In this document: one piece after another, positions 45,437 through 55,180 of the stretch | Layout of the letters: each line of letters starts with the position of its first letter | Position numbering within the stretch: position 1 is the first letter of the stretch | Assembly: GCA_913061435.1 (NCBI GenBank) | Contig: CAJXUK010000008.1 | Location: forward strand, 1 to 64,000 | Origin: an uncultured Thalassolituus sp. | GTDB lineage: Bacteria; Pseudomonadota; Gammaproteobacteria; Pseudomonadales; Oceanobacteraceae | Direction: 5' to 3' | Length of the DNA: 64,000 nt | Program-made: the position numbers and the translations under genes | Notes under the pieces: generated by a model | What the model was told of the DNA's origin: nothing | Seen by the model: the letters and a program-made list of their open reading frames with translations, nothing else | Database searches by the model: none

Positions 45437-46432
45437 TTAAACCTTTTGTAACCAGCCGTACTTGTCTTCGGCCTTACCCCATTGAATGTCATTTAGGGCC
45501 TGGCGCAGTTTAGACGTTGTTTCACCAGGCTCGCCCGATCCTACGGTATATTCTTGCCCGTTATGAATTAAGGTGCCAACCGAGGTCAACACGGCAGCGG
45601 TGCCAGAAAGTGCCGCTTCGGTGCCTGGTTTTTTAGCGCGCTCTAGTAATTCAGTGACGGTGAAGTCGCGCTCGGTAACTGTCATGCCCATGTCGCGGGC
45701 GATGGTTAAAATAGAATCGCGAGTAACGCCATGCAAAAAGGTTGTATCCAGAGCTTTGGTAATGATTTCGTTACCATCAATTAAAATAAAGTTGGCTGCA
45801 CCCGTTTCTTGTACATCGCCATTAGGGCAAAACAATATTTGGTCGGCGTTACATGCTTGGCGAGCTTTAGTGATGGGGCCGAGTGCGCTGGCGTAATTAC
45901 CGCCACTTTTAATCATGCCCATATGAGGGGCACAACGCATGCCGTCTTCTTCTAGTAGTAATCTTAATGCTTTAGCGCCACCCGTAAAATAATTACCTAC
46001 GGGGGATAACAGCACATAAAGTAAAGATGAAGCCGAGGCTGCTGCTGCCTTGCCAATTGCAGGCTCAGTGCCAATATGAGTTGGGCGAATGTACATAGAA
46101 CCCGGTGGGTTAGGCACATCGTCGGCATATAACTTAACGGCATCTTTGATCATTTGCGCAAGCTGAGCTTGATCAATTTCTGGTAAGCTCAATAATTCAC
46201 TGCTTTGCGTCATGCGTTTAATGTTGGCATCCATACGGAAAATATTAACGCTGCCGTCTTCATGTTTAAACGCTTTTAAGCCTTCAAAGCACGTGCTTGA
46301 GTAGTGCAGCACATGTGCGCCAGGATGAAGCTCTAACTTGTCGGATGGAACAATGCGTGACGCAGTCCAAGAGTTATTATCGAAAGATGCCAATGCCATT
46401 TTCGGCATGAAAACTGTTCCAAATGCGGCCAT
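45437..46432 (-). CDS. ilvE: Branched-chain amino acid aminotransferase
   Basis: A 331-residue PLP-dependent fold-IV aminotransferase for leucine, isoleucine and valine. Markers: LHPGAHVLHYSSTCFEGLKAF near 36-56, YIRPTHIGTE, KSGGNYASALGPITKA with its active-site neighbourhood, ETGAANFILIDGNEI and GVTRDSILTIA. This is the longer BCAT form shared with eukaryotes and many marine bacteria. The ATG has an AGGAAT ribosome site. A perfect hairpin AGAAGCTC/GAGCTTCT (46455-46474) sits in its leader. It follows glnE by 71 bases. Confidence 0.92.
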   Translation of the reverse strand: MAAFGTVFMPKMALASFDNNSWTASRIVPSDKLELHPGAHVLHYSSTCFEGLKAFKHEDGSVNIFRMDANIKRMTQSSELLSLPEIDQAQLAQMIKDAVKLYADDVPNPPGSMYIRPTHIGTEPAIGKAAAASASSLLYVLLSPVGNYFTGGAKALRLLLEEDGMRCAPHMGMIKSGGNYASALGPITKARQACNADQILFCPNGDVQETGAANFILIDGNEIITKALDTTFLHGVTRDSILTIARDMGMTVTERDFTVTELLERAKKPGTEAALSGTAAVLTSVGTLIHNGQEYTVGSGEPGETTSKLRQALNDIQWGKAEDKYGWLQKV

Positions 46433-46454
46433 TTCTATTCCTAACGTTAGCGAC

Positions 46455-46474
46455 AGAAGCTCAGTGGAGCTTCT
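46455..46474. promoter_or_regulatory. Perfect hairpin in the ilvE leader
   Basis: AGAAGCTC (46455-46462) and GAGCTTCT (46467-46474) form an eight-bp stem with an AGTG loop. No T-run follows, so it is not a standard terminator. It lies 22 bases before the ilvE start and may be an RNA processing or protection element between glnE and ilvE. Confidence 0.45.
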
Positions 46475-46503
46475 CCTGCTGAATATTGTATCAATTGGTT
46501 ATA

Positions 46504-49500
46504 TCAACGATCTGCATCGGTTGTAAGCCAAGATGTCCAAAGTGAGATGACACTGTTGATTTTAATATCAAAGCCTAATTGAGTCAGTTCGTGCTGAGTC
46601 ATTAGTAGATCTTGTTTCTGCAGTGCGCGTTTATGGGTTTCAACGCGATAGGCCAGGTAGGTTTCCTGAAGGGTCTGACAGTCTTGTGAACTCATCAGGC
46701 CGCAATGAACAAAGGCATCCAGTAACCGCATGTTGTCGGTTACGTGCGTCAGTTCTGGGTATTGGTGAGCCCAAGCGAGCACACCGTACTGCACCATAAA
46801 TTCGATATCAACAATGCCACCGGCATCTTGTTTGAGTTGAAAATGCACATCGGTGGTATTCTTCGAGCCCAGATTATCCCTCATTTTTTGCCGCATGGCT
46901 TGTACTTCTTTGCTCAAATCTGTCTTTTCTCGAGCATGGGTTAAGATTGAGTGACGAATCTGTTCAAATTTTTCTTTAACCCTATCGCTACCAGAGACTT
47001 TACGTGCTCTAACTAAGGCTTGATGCTCCCAAGTCCAAGCATTTTCACGCTGGTATTTTTCAAAGGCTGCGAGAGAGGTTGCAATCATTCCTGATTCACC
47101 CGATGGGCGCAGGCGCATGTCGATTTCATAAAGCTCACCGGCTCGCGTATGGGTGCTTAAAATGTGAATCATGCGTTGACCTAAGCGAGTATAAAATACG
47201 CCATTATCAAGCTCGCGTGGGCCAGAGGTAGATTTACCTTTGGCGGTATCGTATAAAAATACCAAGTCTAAATCGGAACCATAGCTAAGCTCTAACCCGC
47301 CCATTTTGCCATAACCCACGACAATGAATTCGGGCTCAAGTACTTCTTCACCGTTTTTATCGGTGGGGTAGCCGTATTTGGTGATCATTTGTTGCCAAGC
47401 CAGAAGGCTGATCTTGTCCAGTAATACTTCAGCTAGGTTCGTTAGGTAGTCACTTACTTTCATTAACGTCAGTGTGCCTTGCACTTCATTGGCAGCTGCG
47501 CGCAGTTTGTGAGCATTAGCAAAGTGGCGTAGTTGATCCATTTGTTGTTCAAGGTCATCTTCATCGATACGCAGTAAGCGTAAATGCAACTCTGTGGCTA
47601 AATCCTCTTTTGTGACTGGGCTATAGAACTGTTGCGGGTTAAGTAATTCATCCAGCAAAATAGGCGCTTTAGCGATGTAATCGGCAACCCAAGGGCTAAT
47701 ACTGGCAAGTTTTAATAAATGCTGAAGAGCGGCTGGGTTTTCGCTAAGCAGTACCAAATACACCGTTCTTCTTAATGTCGCACTAATAATGGGCAAGGTG
47801 CGTTCAAGCGTATTGACTGGATTTTCGTGTTGCCATAAGTGTTTTAGCAGTAAAGGCATTAACGCATCTAGGCGTTCACGGCCAATAGCCTGCATGGTTT
47901 GCACGGAGCGGGAATTGCGAAACGCAGCAATAAGTTCAAAAACATCATCACTTTGGCTGCAAGCAAATTGCTGTAAAAAAGCGGCTTCTTCTGGGCCGTG
48001 GCCGTGTTCCATATCAAAGTGACCGTGCCACAAATCTTGCCATGCTTGTTTTTCCAGTTTTGATTCTGGCTCGTCAGTTTGCTTGCCTTCGTTTTGATCT
48101 TCGCTTTTATCTGTTGGTGCGACAATTTGTGCAAAGTGGTGGCTTACTTTTTGGCGTTGGTTTTGTAGTTCGGTTAAAAATTCTTGCCAGCTAGTAAACC
48201 CCATCGCAAATGCCATACGAGTTTGTGCTTGGTGGCTTGCTTGATAATCGTCGCTAGGTAATAACTGAGTTTGCTCATCGTTTAGTGCTTGAATAACGTG
48301 TTCGCCGTCGCGTAGAAATAAATACGCTTCGCGCAGTTCTTCGCACGCCTGAGAGGGTAGGTAGCCATCACCTTCAAGAATGTTCAGTACGGTTAATATT
48401 TCTCGGGTTTGCAGCTCTTTTTCTTGCCCTCCCCTAATGAGCTGGAAGGCTTGCACCACAAATTCGACTTCACGAATGCCACCAGAGCCCAATTTCACAT
48501 TGGTTTCTAAACCACGCCGGCGCACTTCGGTATTGATCATGGCTTTCATTGAGCGTAAAGATTCAAAGGCACTGTAGTCGACGTATTGGCGATAGGTGAA
48601 GGGACGAATAATCGCTAAAAGCTCTTGTCCGGCTAAGGTTTTTTCAGCCTCAGCGGCGGCTAACCCTTCGCTGGTAATAATGCGTGCTTTTACCATGGCG
48701 TAGCGTTCCCAATCGCGGCCTTGGTTTTGATAATACTCGGCCAGTGAGGCGAAATTCATCACCAGAGGCCCGCTTTCACCGTAAGGGCGTAAACGCATGT
48801 CTGTACGGAAAACAAAACCATCATGAGTATTATTATCCAGAGCTTGAATTAATTTTTGCCCAACTTTAATAAAAAATTCTTGGTTGGATAGGTCGCGGCG
48901 CCCCTCTGTATTACCGGTGGTTGCTCCCGATTCTGGGTAAGCAAAAATTAAGTCAATATCAGAACTTAGGTTAAGTTCGTATGCGCCGAGTTTGCCCATT
49001 CCGAGCACCAGTAAACGCTGTTCTTCTTTGCTTACTTTACCCATAGGTTGGCCGTGCTTTTCTGCCAGCATGGCGTGAATGTGGTTAAGTGCTTGGTGAA
49101 TACAAACATCGGCCATGTCGGATAACATGCGAGTCGTTTCAAGTGTTTTTGCGAGGCGTAGTATGTCTCGCCATATAATATGAATTTGTGTGCGTCGGCG
49201 AAAAATACGCAAGCCTTTAAATAGCGACTCTTCTGTGGCAATGCCATCGGCATCGATTAGCTCAGTTAATTGTTGCTCAAGTTGCGGAGCTGTGAGGGGT
49301 TGATAAATCCCACCCGAGATAATCTGCTGAAACAAATAGTGGCTGTCTTGAATGATGTTATCGGCAACAAAAGCACTCACTGCGCAAACTTTTTGCAGGT
49401 CTTGTTGTTGTTCTGGTGATAAAGAATTAACTAGGTTGTGCCAATTTATGCCGCGTCTTTCACATTCGGATACGAGTTTATTTTGCTGTGTTAGCCAGTA

Positions 49501-49551
49501 ATTATTGAGGGTATCCGGGAAAGGAAGTGAAGCCTGTCTCGCTGCATTCAT
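46504..49551 (-). CDS. glnE: Bifunctional glutamine-synthetase adenylyltransferase/deadenylase
   Basis: A 1015-residue enzyme with two nucleotidyltransferase domains separated by helical linkers. The N-terminal deadenylase has GMGKLGAYELNLSSDIDLIF near 181-200; the C-terminal adenylylase has GYGKMGGLELSYGSDLDLVF near 740-759. Each carries the G-x-G-K and D-x-D motif pair. Length is slightly above E. coli GlnE (946), with an acidic insert near 475-500. It adjusts GlnA activity through Tyr397, present in the glnA at 23237. Cotranscribed with ilvE is possible. Confidence 0.96.
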   Translation of the reverse strand: MNAARQASLPFPDTLNNYWLTQQNKLVSECERRGINWHNLVNSLSPEQQQDLQKVCAVSAFVADNIIQDSHYLFQQIISGGIYQPLTAPQLEQQLTELIDADGIATEESLFKGLRIFRRRTQIHIIWRDILRLAKTLETTRMLSDMADVCIHQALNHIHAMLAEKHGQPMGKVSKEEQRLLVLGMGKLGAYELNLSSDIDLIFAYPESGATTGNTEGRRDLSNQEFFIKVGQKLIQALDNNTHDGFVFRTDMRLRPYGESGPLVMNFASLAEYYQNQGRDWERYAMVKARIITSEGLAAAEAEKTLAGQELLAIIRPFTYRQYVDYSAFESLRSMKAMINTEVRRRGLETNVKLGSGGIREVEFVVQAFQLIRGGQEKELQTREILTVLNILEGDGYLPSQACEELREAYLFLRDGEHVIQALNDEQTQLLPSDDYQASHQAQTRMAFAMGFTSWQEFLTELQNQRQKVSHHFAQIVAPTDKSEDQNEGKQTDEPESKLEKQAWQDLWHGHFDMEHGHGPEEAAFLQQFACSQSDDVFELIAAFRNSRSVQTMQAIGRERLDALMPLLLKHLWQHENPVNTLERTLPIISATLRRTVYLVLLSENPAALQHLLKLASISPWVADYIAKAPILLDELLNPQQFYSPVTKEDLATELHLRLLRIDEDDLEQQMDQLRHFANAHKLRAAANEVQGTLTLMKVSDYLTNLAEVLLDKISLLAWQQMITKYGYPTDKNGEEVLEPEFIVVGYGKMGGLELSYGSDLDLVFLYDTAKGKSTSGPRELDNGVFYTRLGQRMIHILSTHTRAGELYEIDMRLRPSGESGMIATSLAAFEKYQRENAWTWEHQALVRARKVSGSDRVKEKFEQIRHSILTHAREKTDLSKEVQAMRQKMRDNLGSKNTTDVHFQLKQDAGGIVDIEFMVQYGVLAWAHQYPELTHVTDNMRLLDAFVHCGLMSSQDCQTLQETYLAYRVETHKRALQKQDLLMTQHELTQLGFDIKINSVISLWTSWLTTDADR

Positions 49552-49605
49552 AATGGGTCCAAGCCTGCTAAAAAAGCGTCTATTTATGTGCAGCCAGTGT
49601 AGAGC

Positions 49606-49637
49606 AAAAAAGCGCAGCTTAGTAGTGCAGCGCTTTT
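49606..49637 (-). terminator. Rho-independent terminator after the patatin gene
   Basis: On the - strand AAAAGCGCTGC and GCTGCGCTTTT pair over an eight-base loop with one mismatch, and the T-run ends at 49606. It separates the patatin gene from glnE. Confidence 0.8.
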
Positions 49638-49678
49638 GTTGGGTAGTAGCTATAAATTTGTTGGGTAGTAGCTATAAA
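49635..49678. repeat. 22-bp perfect tandem duplication at the patatin stop codon
   Basis: Two identical adjacent copies, 49635-49656 and 49657-49678, of a unit starting TTTGTTGGGT and ending AGCTATAAA. The right copy contains the last codons and stop of the patatin gene; the left copy places a duplicate of that end between the stop and the terminator. This looks like a recent replication-slippage duplication. Confidence 0.9.
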
Positions 49679-50724
49679 ATAGTTTCAATCGGCCTAACAG
49701 CGCTGCGTGCACCATCTTTTTCCAAGGCGGCGTGCAACTCTGCGACTAAATCATCGGTCGCTGTTAACACGGTTGCCCAAGATTTTTCACGCTCTTCATT
49801 GGATAGATCAACAAAGTCTTGGCGATCGGGGATTTTGCCGTAGGGTAGGCGAGCAATAAATTCTTCCGTGGGGGCCAACATAACGACGTTGTCGTAGTTT
49901 TGAGCTTTTGCTTTGCGCCATGGAATGCCTTTATCAAGCCAGCCGGGAGTGATTTTAGGAAAAAAGTGCGGATAAAATACCAAGCCATCATCGACGTTAA
50001 AAGGCCCAGAAAAATGATAATCCACTAACCCACCATCCCAATACCAGCGATCTTTTCCGCCTTCTACTTTTGTTGGTTCCATCACCATAGGAATCGCACC
50101 CGAGGCAACTAAAGAGGCTGATAGGTTATTAGCATTCAGTTCAATGGTTTCTGGTGTATTAAAATAAGGTGTAGTGCTTTGCTGGGGGCTGATAATCACT
50201 CGTGGGTAAAGTGCCTCAACAATTTTACTGGAGAATAAATTACCCGAAGCTGCAGTGAGCAGTCCGAAACCTTGCGCGGCTTTGGAGCGTCCATTTAATA
50301 ATTTACGGTTGCGAACGGCCACTACGTGTAGTTTTCTCCGGGGGTTGGAAACAACAAATTGTGCTCGCTCTGGAGAAAATAATTGCGCTAAAACTTGCTT
50401 AATATAAATGCTAATTTCTTCTGCTTTAATATTTTCGCCATAGCGCTGGTGGGTATACAGCTGTTCAAATTCTTTAAAAGTTGCTAGAGGGTCTTGTTGT
50501 GCGTAACAGGCCATGCGCCATGAGCCGATGCTTGAACCCAGTAAATCCATAGATTGGGTAGCAAGGGGTAAAAAGTGCTCACTTAGATATTGATCTAGTC
50601 GACTAAGCATTAGCCATTTAGGCCCGCCGCTAGCGCCAACCATGAGCTTAATTCGCTCGGGCCTTAAACCGTGTTGTTTAATTTCAGCTAGGGCTTTTTT
50701 TCCCGCTAATATTTGTAAATCCAT
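49672..50724 (-). CDS. Patatin-like phospholipase
   Basis: A 350-residue serine lipase of the patatin family. The oxyanion loop is GASGGPKW near 29-36, the nucleophile is in GSSIGSWRM near 64-72, and the partner aspartate is in WDGGLVDY. These give the Ser-Asp dyad typical of the family, which hydrolyses phospholipids or other acyl esters. No signal peptide is seen, so it is cytoplasmic or injected by an unseen secretion system; nothing nearby suggests the latter. The stop codon lies inside a tandem duplication. Confidence 0.85.
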   Translation of the reverse strand: MDLQILAGKKALAEIKQHGLRPERIKLMVGASGGPKWLMLSRLDQYLSEHFLPLATQSMDLLGSSIGSWRMACYAQQDPLATFKEFEQLYTHQRYGENIKAEEISIYIKQVLAQLFSPERAQFVVSNPRRKLHVVAVRNRKLLNGRSKAAQGFGLLTAASGNLFSSKIVEALYPRVIISPQQSTTPYFNTPETIELNANNLSASLVASGAIPMVMEPTKVEGGKDRWYWDGGLVDYHFSGPFNVDDGLVFYPHFFPKITPGWLDKGIPWRKAKAQNYDNVVMLAPTEEFIARLPYGKIPDRQDFVDLSNEEREKSWATVLTATDDLVAELHAALEKDGARSAVRPIETIL

Positions 50725-50937
50725 CAGACTGCACCTAAAAAATCAGCGTATATAGTGCCCAATTTCATCAGGATGGCAATATTTTCATGGGCTTTTACTG
50801 CAAACGGTGTGTTTCAAATATTTCATTAACCTCACATTGTTCCACCGGTGGAATCTTCAATTCGAATTAGCACTCTGGTTGTATCTTACGGATCGACTAC
50901 ACTGATGGGGTATTTATCATATTGATGAGGATTGACC

Positions 50938-51285
50938 ATGACAGACGCTAATAACTCTGCCAACACATTAGTACCCATGATTACCGCTGCTCAGTTTGCC
51001 AGTGAGGTAGAAGGTGGCACAGGCATTACCCTTGTTGATTTTTATGCCGACTGGTGTGGACCTTGTAAAATGATTGCTCCGGTTCTTGAAGATTTAGCAG
51101 CTGAATTTGAAGGCAAACTGAACATTGTTAAAATTAATGCCGATGAAGAAGCCGATGTATTGGCTAAATATGGCGTGCGTGGTTTGCCAACTATGATGGT
51201 ATTTAAAGATGGTGAAAATGTTGATGTAACGGTCGGTGCACATCCTTATTCGGCGATTAAGGCTATGCTGGTAAAACACTTATAA
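50938..51285 (+). CDS. trxA: Thioredoxin
   Basis: A 115-residue thioredoxin with the redox site WCGPC (Cys40 and Cys43) and the cis-proline in RGLPTM near 84-89. The N-terminal about 14 residues are an added tail compared with E. coli TrxA. It reduces disulfides in the cytoplasm. The ATG at 50938 with GAGG seven bases upstream is preferred over the overlapping TTG at 50932. Gene symbol is the generic family name; a second thioredoxin may exist elsewhere in the genome. Confidence 0.92.
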   Translation: MTDANNSANTLVPMITAAQFASEVEGGTGITLVDFYADWCGPCKMIAPVLEDLAAEFEGKLNIVKINADEEADVLAKYGVRGLPTMMVFKDGENVDVTVGAHPYSAIKAMLVKHL

Positions 51286-51302
51286 CCATAATCATAACCA
51301 TC

Positions 51303-51333
51303 ATTAGCGTTAGGCTTTTCACCTAACGCTAAT
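51303..51333. terminator. Perfect 12-bp hairpin between convergent trxA and DUF2956 genes
   Basis: ATTAGCGTTAGG (51303-51314) and CCTAACGCTAAT (51322-51333) form a perfect stem with a seven-base loop. The T-run is weak. It lies between the two stop codons, and the right arm overlaps the DUF2956 stop, so it probably ends both transcripts. Confidence 0.65.
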
Positions 51334-51673
51334 ATTCTGTTAGTTTTAATCCTAAAAATCCTAGCCAGCTAATCACTAGTAATGCCCAAGGCAGGTATCC
51401 GAGTAGGTTTTTGTCGCCGTTCGCGCCGTTGTTTGATTGTTTATCCGTATGATGAGTGGCTGCATCGGCAATGTGCTTTTCTTTTAATAACGCTTTGCGT
51501 TGCTTGTCTGTTTCACGAGCTTTTGCTTTTTGTTGCTGCTTATAAAGCGCTATGCCTTTTTCAATCCCTTGGCTAATTAACTTGGTTTGTTCTTTTGATT
51601 GATTCGGTTTTTTAATACCTTTGGCGATCTTGAGTGCTTCGGCTTTGCTTTGTTCTGATATTTTTTGGCTCAT
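51329..51673 (-). CDS. DUF2956-family membrane-anchored protein
   Basis: A 114-residue protein matching the DUF2956 pattern: SEQSKAEALKIAKGIKKPNQSKEQTKLISQGIEKGI in its first 40 residues, a lysine-rich basic stretch to about 70, then one C-terminal helix (LPWALLVISWLGFLGLKL, about 94-111). It is probably a tail-anchored inner-membrane protein with a basic cytoplasmic part. Function unknown. The upstream MBL hydrolase gene lies 12 bases away, so they are likely cotranscribed. Confidence 0.8.
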   Translation of the reverse strand: MSQKISEQSKAEALKIAKGIKKPNQSKEQTKLISQGIEKGIALYKQQQKAKARETDKQRKALLKEKHIADAATHHTDKQSNNGANGDKNLLGYLPWALLVISWLGFLGLKLTEY

Positions 51674-51685
51674 AAGTAGCTCTGG

Positions 51686-52522
51686 TTAGTCTCTATGCTT
51701 ATAGGTCATCGCTTGACGAATTAGATTGCCTTTAGAGATATTGAATTTAGAAATTTTTGCGAGCCCATCTTCTGGTCCCAGTATTTTAATCACAATATCT
51801 TCTTCTGTTAAACCTTGTGCCATCAGCTTTTGTGATTCGCTGCATAGGTTTAATAAGTTCTGTCGTTTTTCTTGTAATGCTTGCTTGCCTTCTTCGACAA
51901 TACCGCGGTGCGGGCAAAACAAAATTTCAAAATCTAATGCGATTAATTTTTCTAAACTGTTAATAAGTTGAGCCAAGTTTTCATCTGAGCGTAAGTACTT
52001 TATTGATTTAGAAATATACATATCACCGCTGAATAAATACTTTTGTTCAGGTAAATATAAGCAGGTTAAATCTTTAGCATGCCCTGGTGTTGGTATCGCT
52101 AAGACCTTAGTTTGGCTAGGGGTGTCGGCATTTATTAATAATTGGTTAGGTAGAATCTCGGTCTCTACTTTTTGTGGACTGCCCCAAATCAGCTTTTGCA
52201 ATAGTGGCGTTGGATAGCCTTTAGCTAATTTTTTGCGACCCAGTAACGGTGCATAAGGGGTTAAATTTTTAAGTTTAGCAATGCGATTAGCATTGCCGCT
52301 GTGATCTTCATGGTGATGGGTAATTAAGAGAGTCTTTATATCGAGGGGTTTTAGTACGCGCTTAATCGTTGACCATTGGTTACTTGGGCCGGCATCGATT
52401 AAGGTTTCGCCAATTCGGTAAATAATGAAGGTGGTATTGATGCCAAAGTCAAAGCGGCCGGTGCGAAATCCGTACACGCTGTGGGCACCATTTTCGTAGG
52501 CATAAGTGTTGCGAACAGTCAT
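51686..52522 (-). CDS. MBL-fold metallohydrolase
   Basis: A 278-residue metallo-beta-lactamase fold hydrolase. The metal motif is HHHEDH at 69-74 (His69, His71, Asp73, His74), with further ligands in PTPGHAKD near 143-150 and in SGDMYI near 167, and a late histidine in CPHRG. The C-terminal helical part (HKxxE type LNLCSESQKLMAQG) is like glyoxalase-II-related or LACTB2-like enzymes. Substrate unknown, possibly a thioester, lactone or RNA end. Confidence 0.82.
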   Translation of the reverse strand: MTVRNTYAYENGAHSVYGFRTGRFDFGINTTFIIYRIGETLIDAGPSNQWSTIKRVLKPLDIKTLLITHHHEDHSGNANRIAKLKNLTPYAPLLGRKKLAKGYPTPLLQKLIWGSPQKVETEILPNQLLINADTPSQTKVLAIPTPGHAKDLTCLYLPEQKYLFSGDMYISKSIKYLRSDENLAQLINSLEKLIALDFEILFCPHRGIVEEGKQALQEKRQNLLNLCSESQKLMAQGLTEEDIVIKILGPEDGLAKISKFNISKGNLIRQAMTYKHRD

Positions 52523-52738
52523 ATAACAGGCTCGTTATTTTTATAATAATGGAGCCAATGTTAACAGATTTGTTATTTTTGGGCTGCTAGTAATCTATTA
52601 ATAACCTCTTTGTAACCTCTCAATAATATTGTGTCATTGTTTAACCTGCGACAGTGCTTGTACTTGCGAGTGACTAGCCGATGGCACCAACTATAGGTAC
52701 AATCTAGCCAACTTTAGCAACTATAAAGAATAAACACG

Positions 52739-53461
52739 ATGGGTAGAGCGTATCAAAACCGTAAAGAGTCGATGGCTAAAACAGCGGCGGCAAAAACAAA
52801 AGTTTACTCCAAGTATGGCCGTGAAATTTATGTGAGTGCTAAAGCTGGTGGTGCTGATCCAACCGCTAACTTATCTCTTCGTGGGCTTATTGATCGTGCT
52901 AAAAAAGACCAAGTGCCTACTCATGTTATTGATAAAGCTCTAGCAAAAGCGAGTTCTGGGGTTGGTGAAAATTACGAACCTGCACTGTACGAAGGTATTG
53001 GGCCTGGTGGCTGTATGGTGCTTATCGGTTGCTTAACCGATAATGGCAACCGCACTTTCGGTGATATTCGTGGCGTATTTACTAAGTGTAAAGTGAAGGT
53101 AGGTAGCCAAGGCTCTGTTTCACACATGTTTGATCACCGTGCTATGTTTGTATTTGCCGGTGAATCTGAAGATGATGCGTTAGAAGTACTCATGGAAGCA
53201 GATGTTGATGTCAGCGATATCGATTGTGAAGACGGTATGATTACTGTGCTAACACCGCCCAATGAGTTCTTTAAAACCAAAACGGCATTAACAGAAATGA
53301 ATCCAGAGATTGATTTTGAAGTACAAGAAATCACTTATTTACCACAAATGGATCATTTAGTGAGCGGAGATGCCGTTGCTATGTTTGAGCGTTTTACCGA
53401 TATGTTAAATGAATTAGAAGATGTTCAGGAGATTTACCATAATGCGACTTTTGAAAACTAA
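52739..53461 (+). CDS. yeeN: YebC/PmpR-family protein, YeeN type
   Basis: A 240-residue YebC-family protein of the YeeN branch: [35 protein letters not shown] at the start instead of the MAGHSKW start of YebC, then [33 protein letters not shown] and [18 protein letters not shown] blocks. YebC proteins were long called transcription regulators, and more recent work assigns them a role in relieving ribosome stalling. Which applies to YeeN is not known. The last 20 bases overlap a lipoprotein gene. Confidence 0.88.
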   Translation: MGRAYQNRKESMAKTAAAKTKVYSKYGREIYVSAKAGGADPTANLSLRGLIDRAKKDQVPTHVIDKALAKASSGVGENYEPALYEGIGPGGCMVLIGCLTDNGNRTFGDIRGVFTKCKVKVGSQGSVSHMFDHRAMFVFAGESEDDALEVLMEADVDVSDIDCEDGMITVLTPPNEFFKTKTALTEMNPEIDFEVQEITYLPQMDHLVSGDAVAMFERFTDMLNELEDVQEIYHNATFEN

Positions 53462-53900
53462 GCTTCTTACCGCAAGCACTGCGGCATTTTTATTAACCGC
53501 GTGTGCGGGTTCTCCACCAGCGGATTTAGGGGTTATTGACGGCAATTTAAGAGCTTGCCCAGATTCACCTAACTGTGTGCAAACTTATGATGCTGCGGAT
53601 ACCGATCATTACCAAGCGCCGTTAATGCCAAAAGTGGATATTGATGCAACTAGTCAGGCCATTAAAACAGCGATTGTCGACAGTGGCGGAAAAATAATCA
53701 CAGAAAAACCACTGCCTAGCCAAGGCTATTACTTCCATGCTGAATATCAAAGTACCTTGATGCGCTTTGTGGACGATTTAGAAGTGGTCGTTGTACCAGA
53801 CAGTGTTCGTTTACGTTCAGCATCCCGCTTAGGCCATTCAGACTTTGGTGTGAACGCTAAGCGCTATCAAGAAATTAAAGCCTACTACCAGGGTTTGTAA
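53442..53900 (+). CDS. DUF1499-family lipoprotein
   Basis: A 152-residue lipoprotein with signal peptide [21 protein letters not shown], lipobox LTAC at Cys21. The mature part has the DUF1499 pattern [38 protein letters not shown], and [20 protein letters not shown]. Function unknown. The ATG at 53442 has an AGGAGA ribosome site lying inside yeeN and overlaps that gene by 20 bases, so translation is probably coupled. Converges with the oxidoreductase gene, overlapping it by 16 bases. Confidence 0.85.
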   Translation: MRLLKTKLLTASTAAFLLTACAGSPPADLGVIDGNLRACPDSPNCVQTYDAADTDHYQAPLMPKVDIDATSQAIKTAIVDSGGKIITEKPLPSQGYYFHAEYQSTLMRFVDDLEVVVVPDSVRLRSASRLGHSDFGVNAKRYQEIKAYYQGL

Positions 53901-55180
53901 GCGCCCAACTGGTTCGCCACAAATAGCGCAGACTGCACTCCCGCTTCTAATAGCGGGATGCCTTCACCGAGATAAGACCCGCAAAACCAAACTCTATTGT
54001 TCGCTTTCAACATCGACTGTTTAATTGACTCTATGTGTTTTAACGTGTCGAAGTTAATTACAGGCCTTTCAAAGGTAACATCGGCCAAGGTTTTGTCAGC
54101 AGCAATGGTTGTGGTTGGGTGCCAAGTTTGAAAAATAGGTAAGCAATCTTTAACCGTCGGCATTGATTTATTTAAACACACGGTTGCCATTGGTCGTTGT
54201 AGACTTGGGTTAATCGAATAGCACACTGGGGATAAATCTTGCCAAGGTCTTGGGTAAATGCTGTCGTCGCGGTGAACCACCATTGAGCTTTTAGCATATT
54301 TAATGTGTTTAAAGTGCTGCACTATTTCTGGGGCTGCTGCTTCAATTAGCGGTGCTGCGTGTTGTGGTTGCGTCGCAATAACGATGTGATCAAAAGACTG
54401 TTTTTCTGTTTGTTGATGACGGTTAAAGATCACTTGTATGGGGCTGTTTTCAGTGTCATCAATTTTAATGTTTTGAATATCGCAATTCGCTTCAACTTGA
54501 TAACCCTGAGTGATGCGCTGCACAATATCAGCAACACCATGGGTGGCTTTCCAAACCCCATCTTTTGCCACCCCACACGCCAAATAACCAATAATGATAC
54601 TCGCTGGATATTGCTTAACACTGTCGTAGTCACAGGTACAAATTGTCGATAGCATGGGCATTAAGACATTATCAATAAAGTTGGCTTTACTATGCGGCCA
54701 TTGCTGTAAAAACTCGCCAAAGGTAAGGTTACCGACGTTACTGAGGTCGACTTTTTTTATCTCGGCAAAAAATTTAATCGCTGCCATGCCTTGGCTAATA
54801 TTATGCTTGGATAAGCGCTTTGGGCTGTTTAAAAAAGCGAAGCGGCGCTCGCCAATTGTGTAAGTTTTATAATGGAAGATATCGCCGCCGGTATGCGTAA
54901 AAAAAGCACCAGAATGATCGGTGCGTTCAATCTCTACTCCCAGGGTTTTATACAAGTTAAACAGCTCGTTGTAATAGCCAGAAGTAATTACGCGTAGTGG
55001 AATATCTATAGTAACGGCTTTACCAGTACGCTGATTGGTGCCCGCACTCACCGCGTATGCTCCCATGCCTGGCCTTGCGTGGCGCTCGAATAAAGTAACC
55101 TGATACTGATTGCGAAGTAACCAAGCTGCTGACAAGCCTGCAATACCGCTACCAATAACCGCTAAGGTGGGTTTACTCAT
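53885..55180 (-). CDS. FAD-dependent amine-oxidase-like oxidoreductase
   Basis: A 431-residue flavoprotein with the Rossmann FAD loop VIGSGIAGLSAAWLL near 8-22 and ERHARPGMGAYAVSAG where related enzymes have GGHARTV. TQPQHA and the C-terminal CGSYLGEGIPLLEAGVQSA complete the FAD fold. This type is found beside cyclopropane-fatty-acid and DUF1365 genes in many bacteria, but those are absent here. Substrate unknown. The ATG at 55180 is chosen over 55297 because the FAD loop then sits at the N-terminus and an AAAGG site precedes it. Confidence 0.8.
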   Translation of the reverse strand: MSKPTLAVIGSGIAGLSAAWLLRNQYQVTLFERHARPGMGAYAVSAGTNQRTGKAVTIDIPLRVITSGYYNELFNLYKTLGVEIERTDHSGAFFTHTGGDIFHYKTYTIGERRFAFLNSPKRLSKHNISQGMAAIKFFAEIKKVDLSNVGNLTFGEFLQQWPHSKANFIDNVLMPMLSTICTCDYDSVKQYPASIIIGYLACGVAKDGVWKATHGVADIVQRITQGYQVEANCDIQNIKIDDTENSPIQVIFNRHQQTEKQSFDHIVIATQPQHAAPLIEAAAPEIVQHFKHIKYAKSSMVVHRDDSIYPRPWQDLSPVCYSINPSLQRPMATVCLNKSMPTVKDCLPIFQTWHPTTTIAADKTLADVTFERPVINFDTLKHIESIKQSMLKANNRVWFCGSYLGEGIPLLEAGVQSALFVANQLGAYKPW

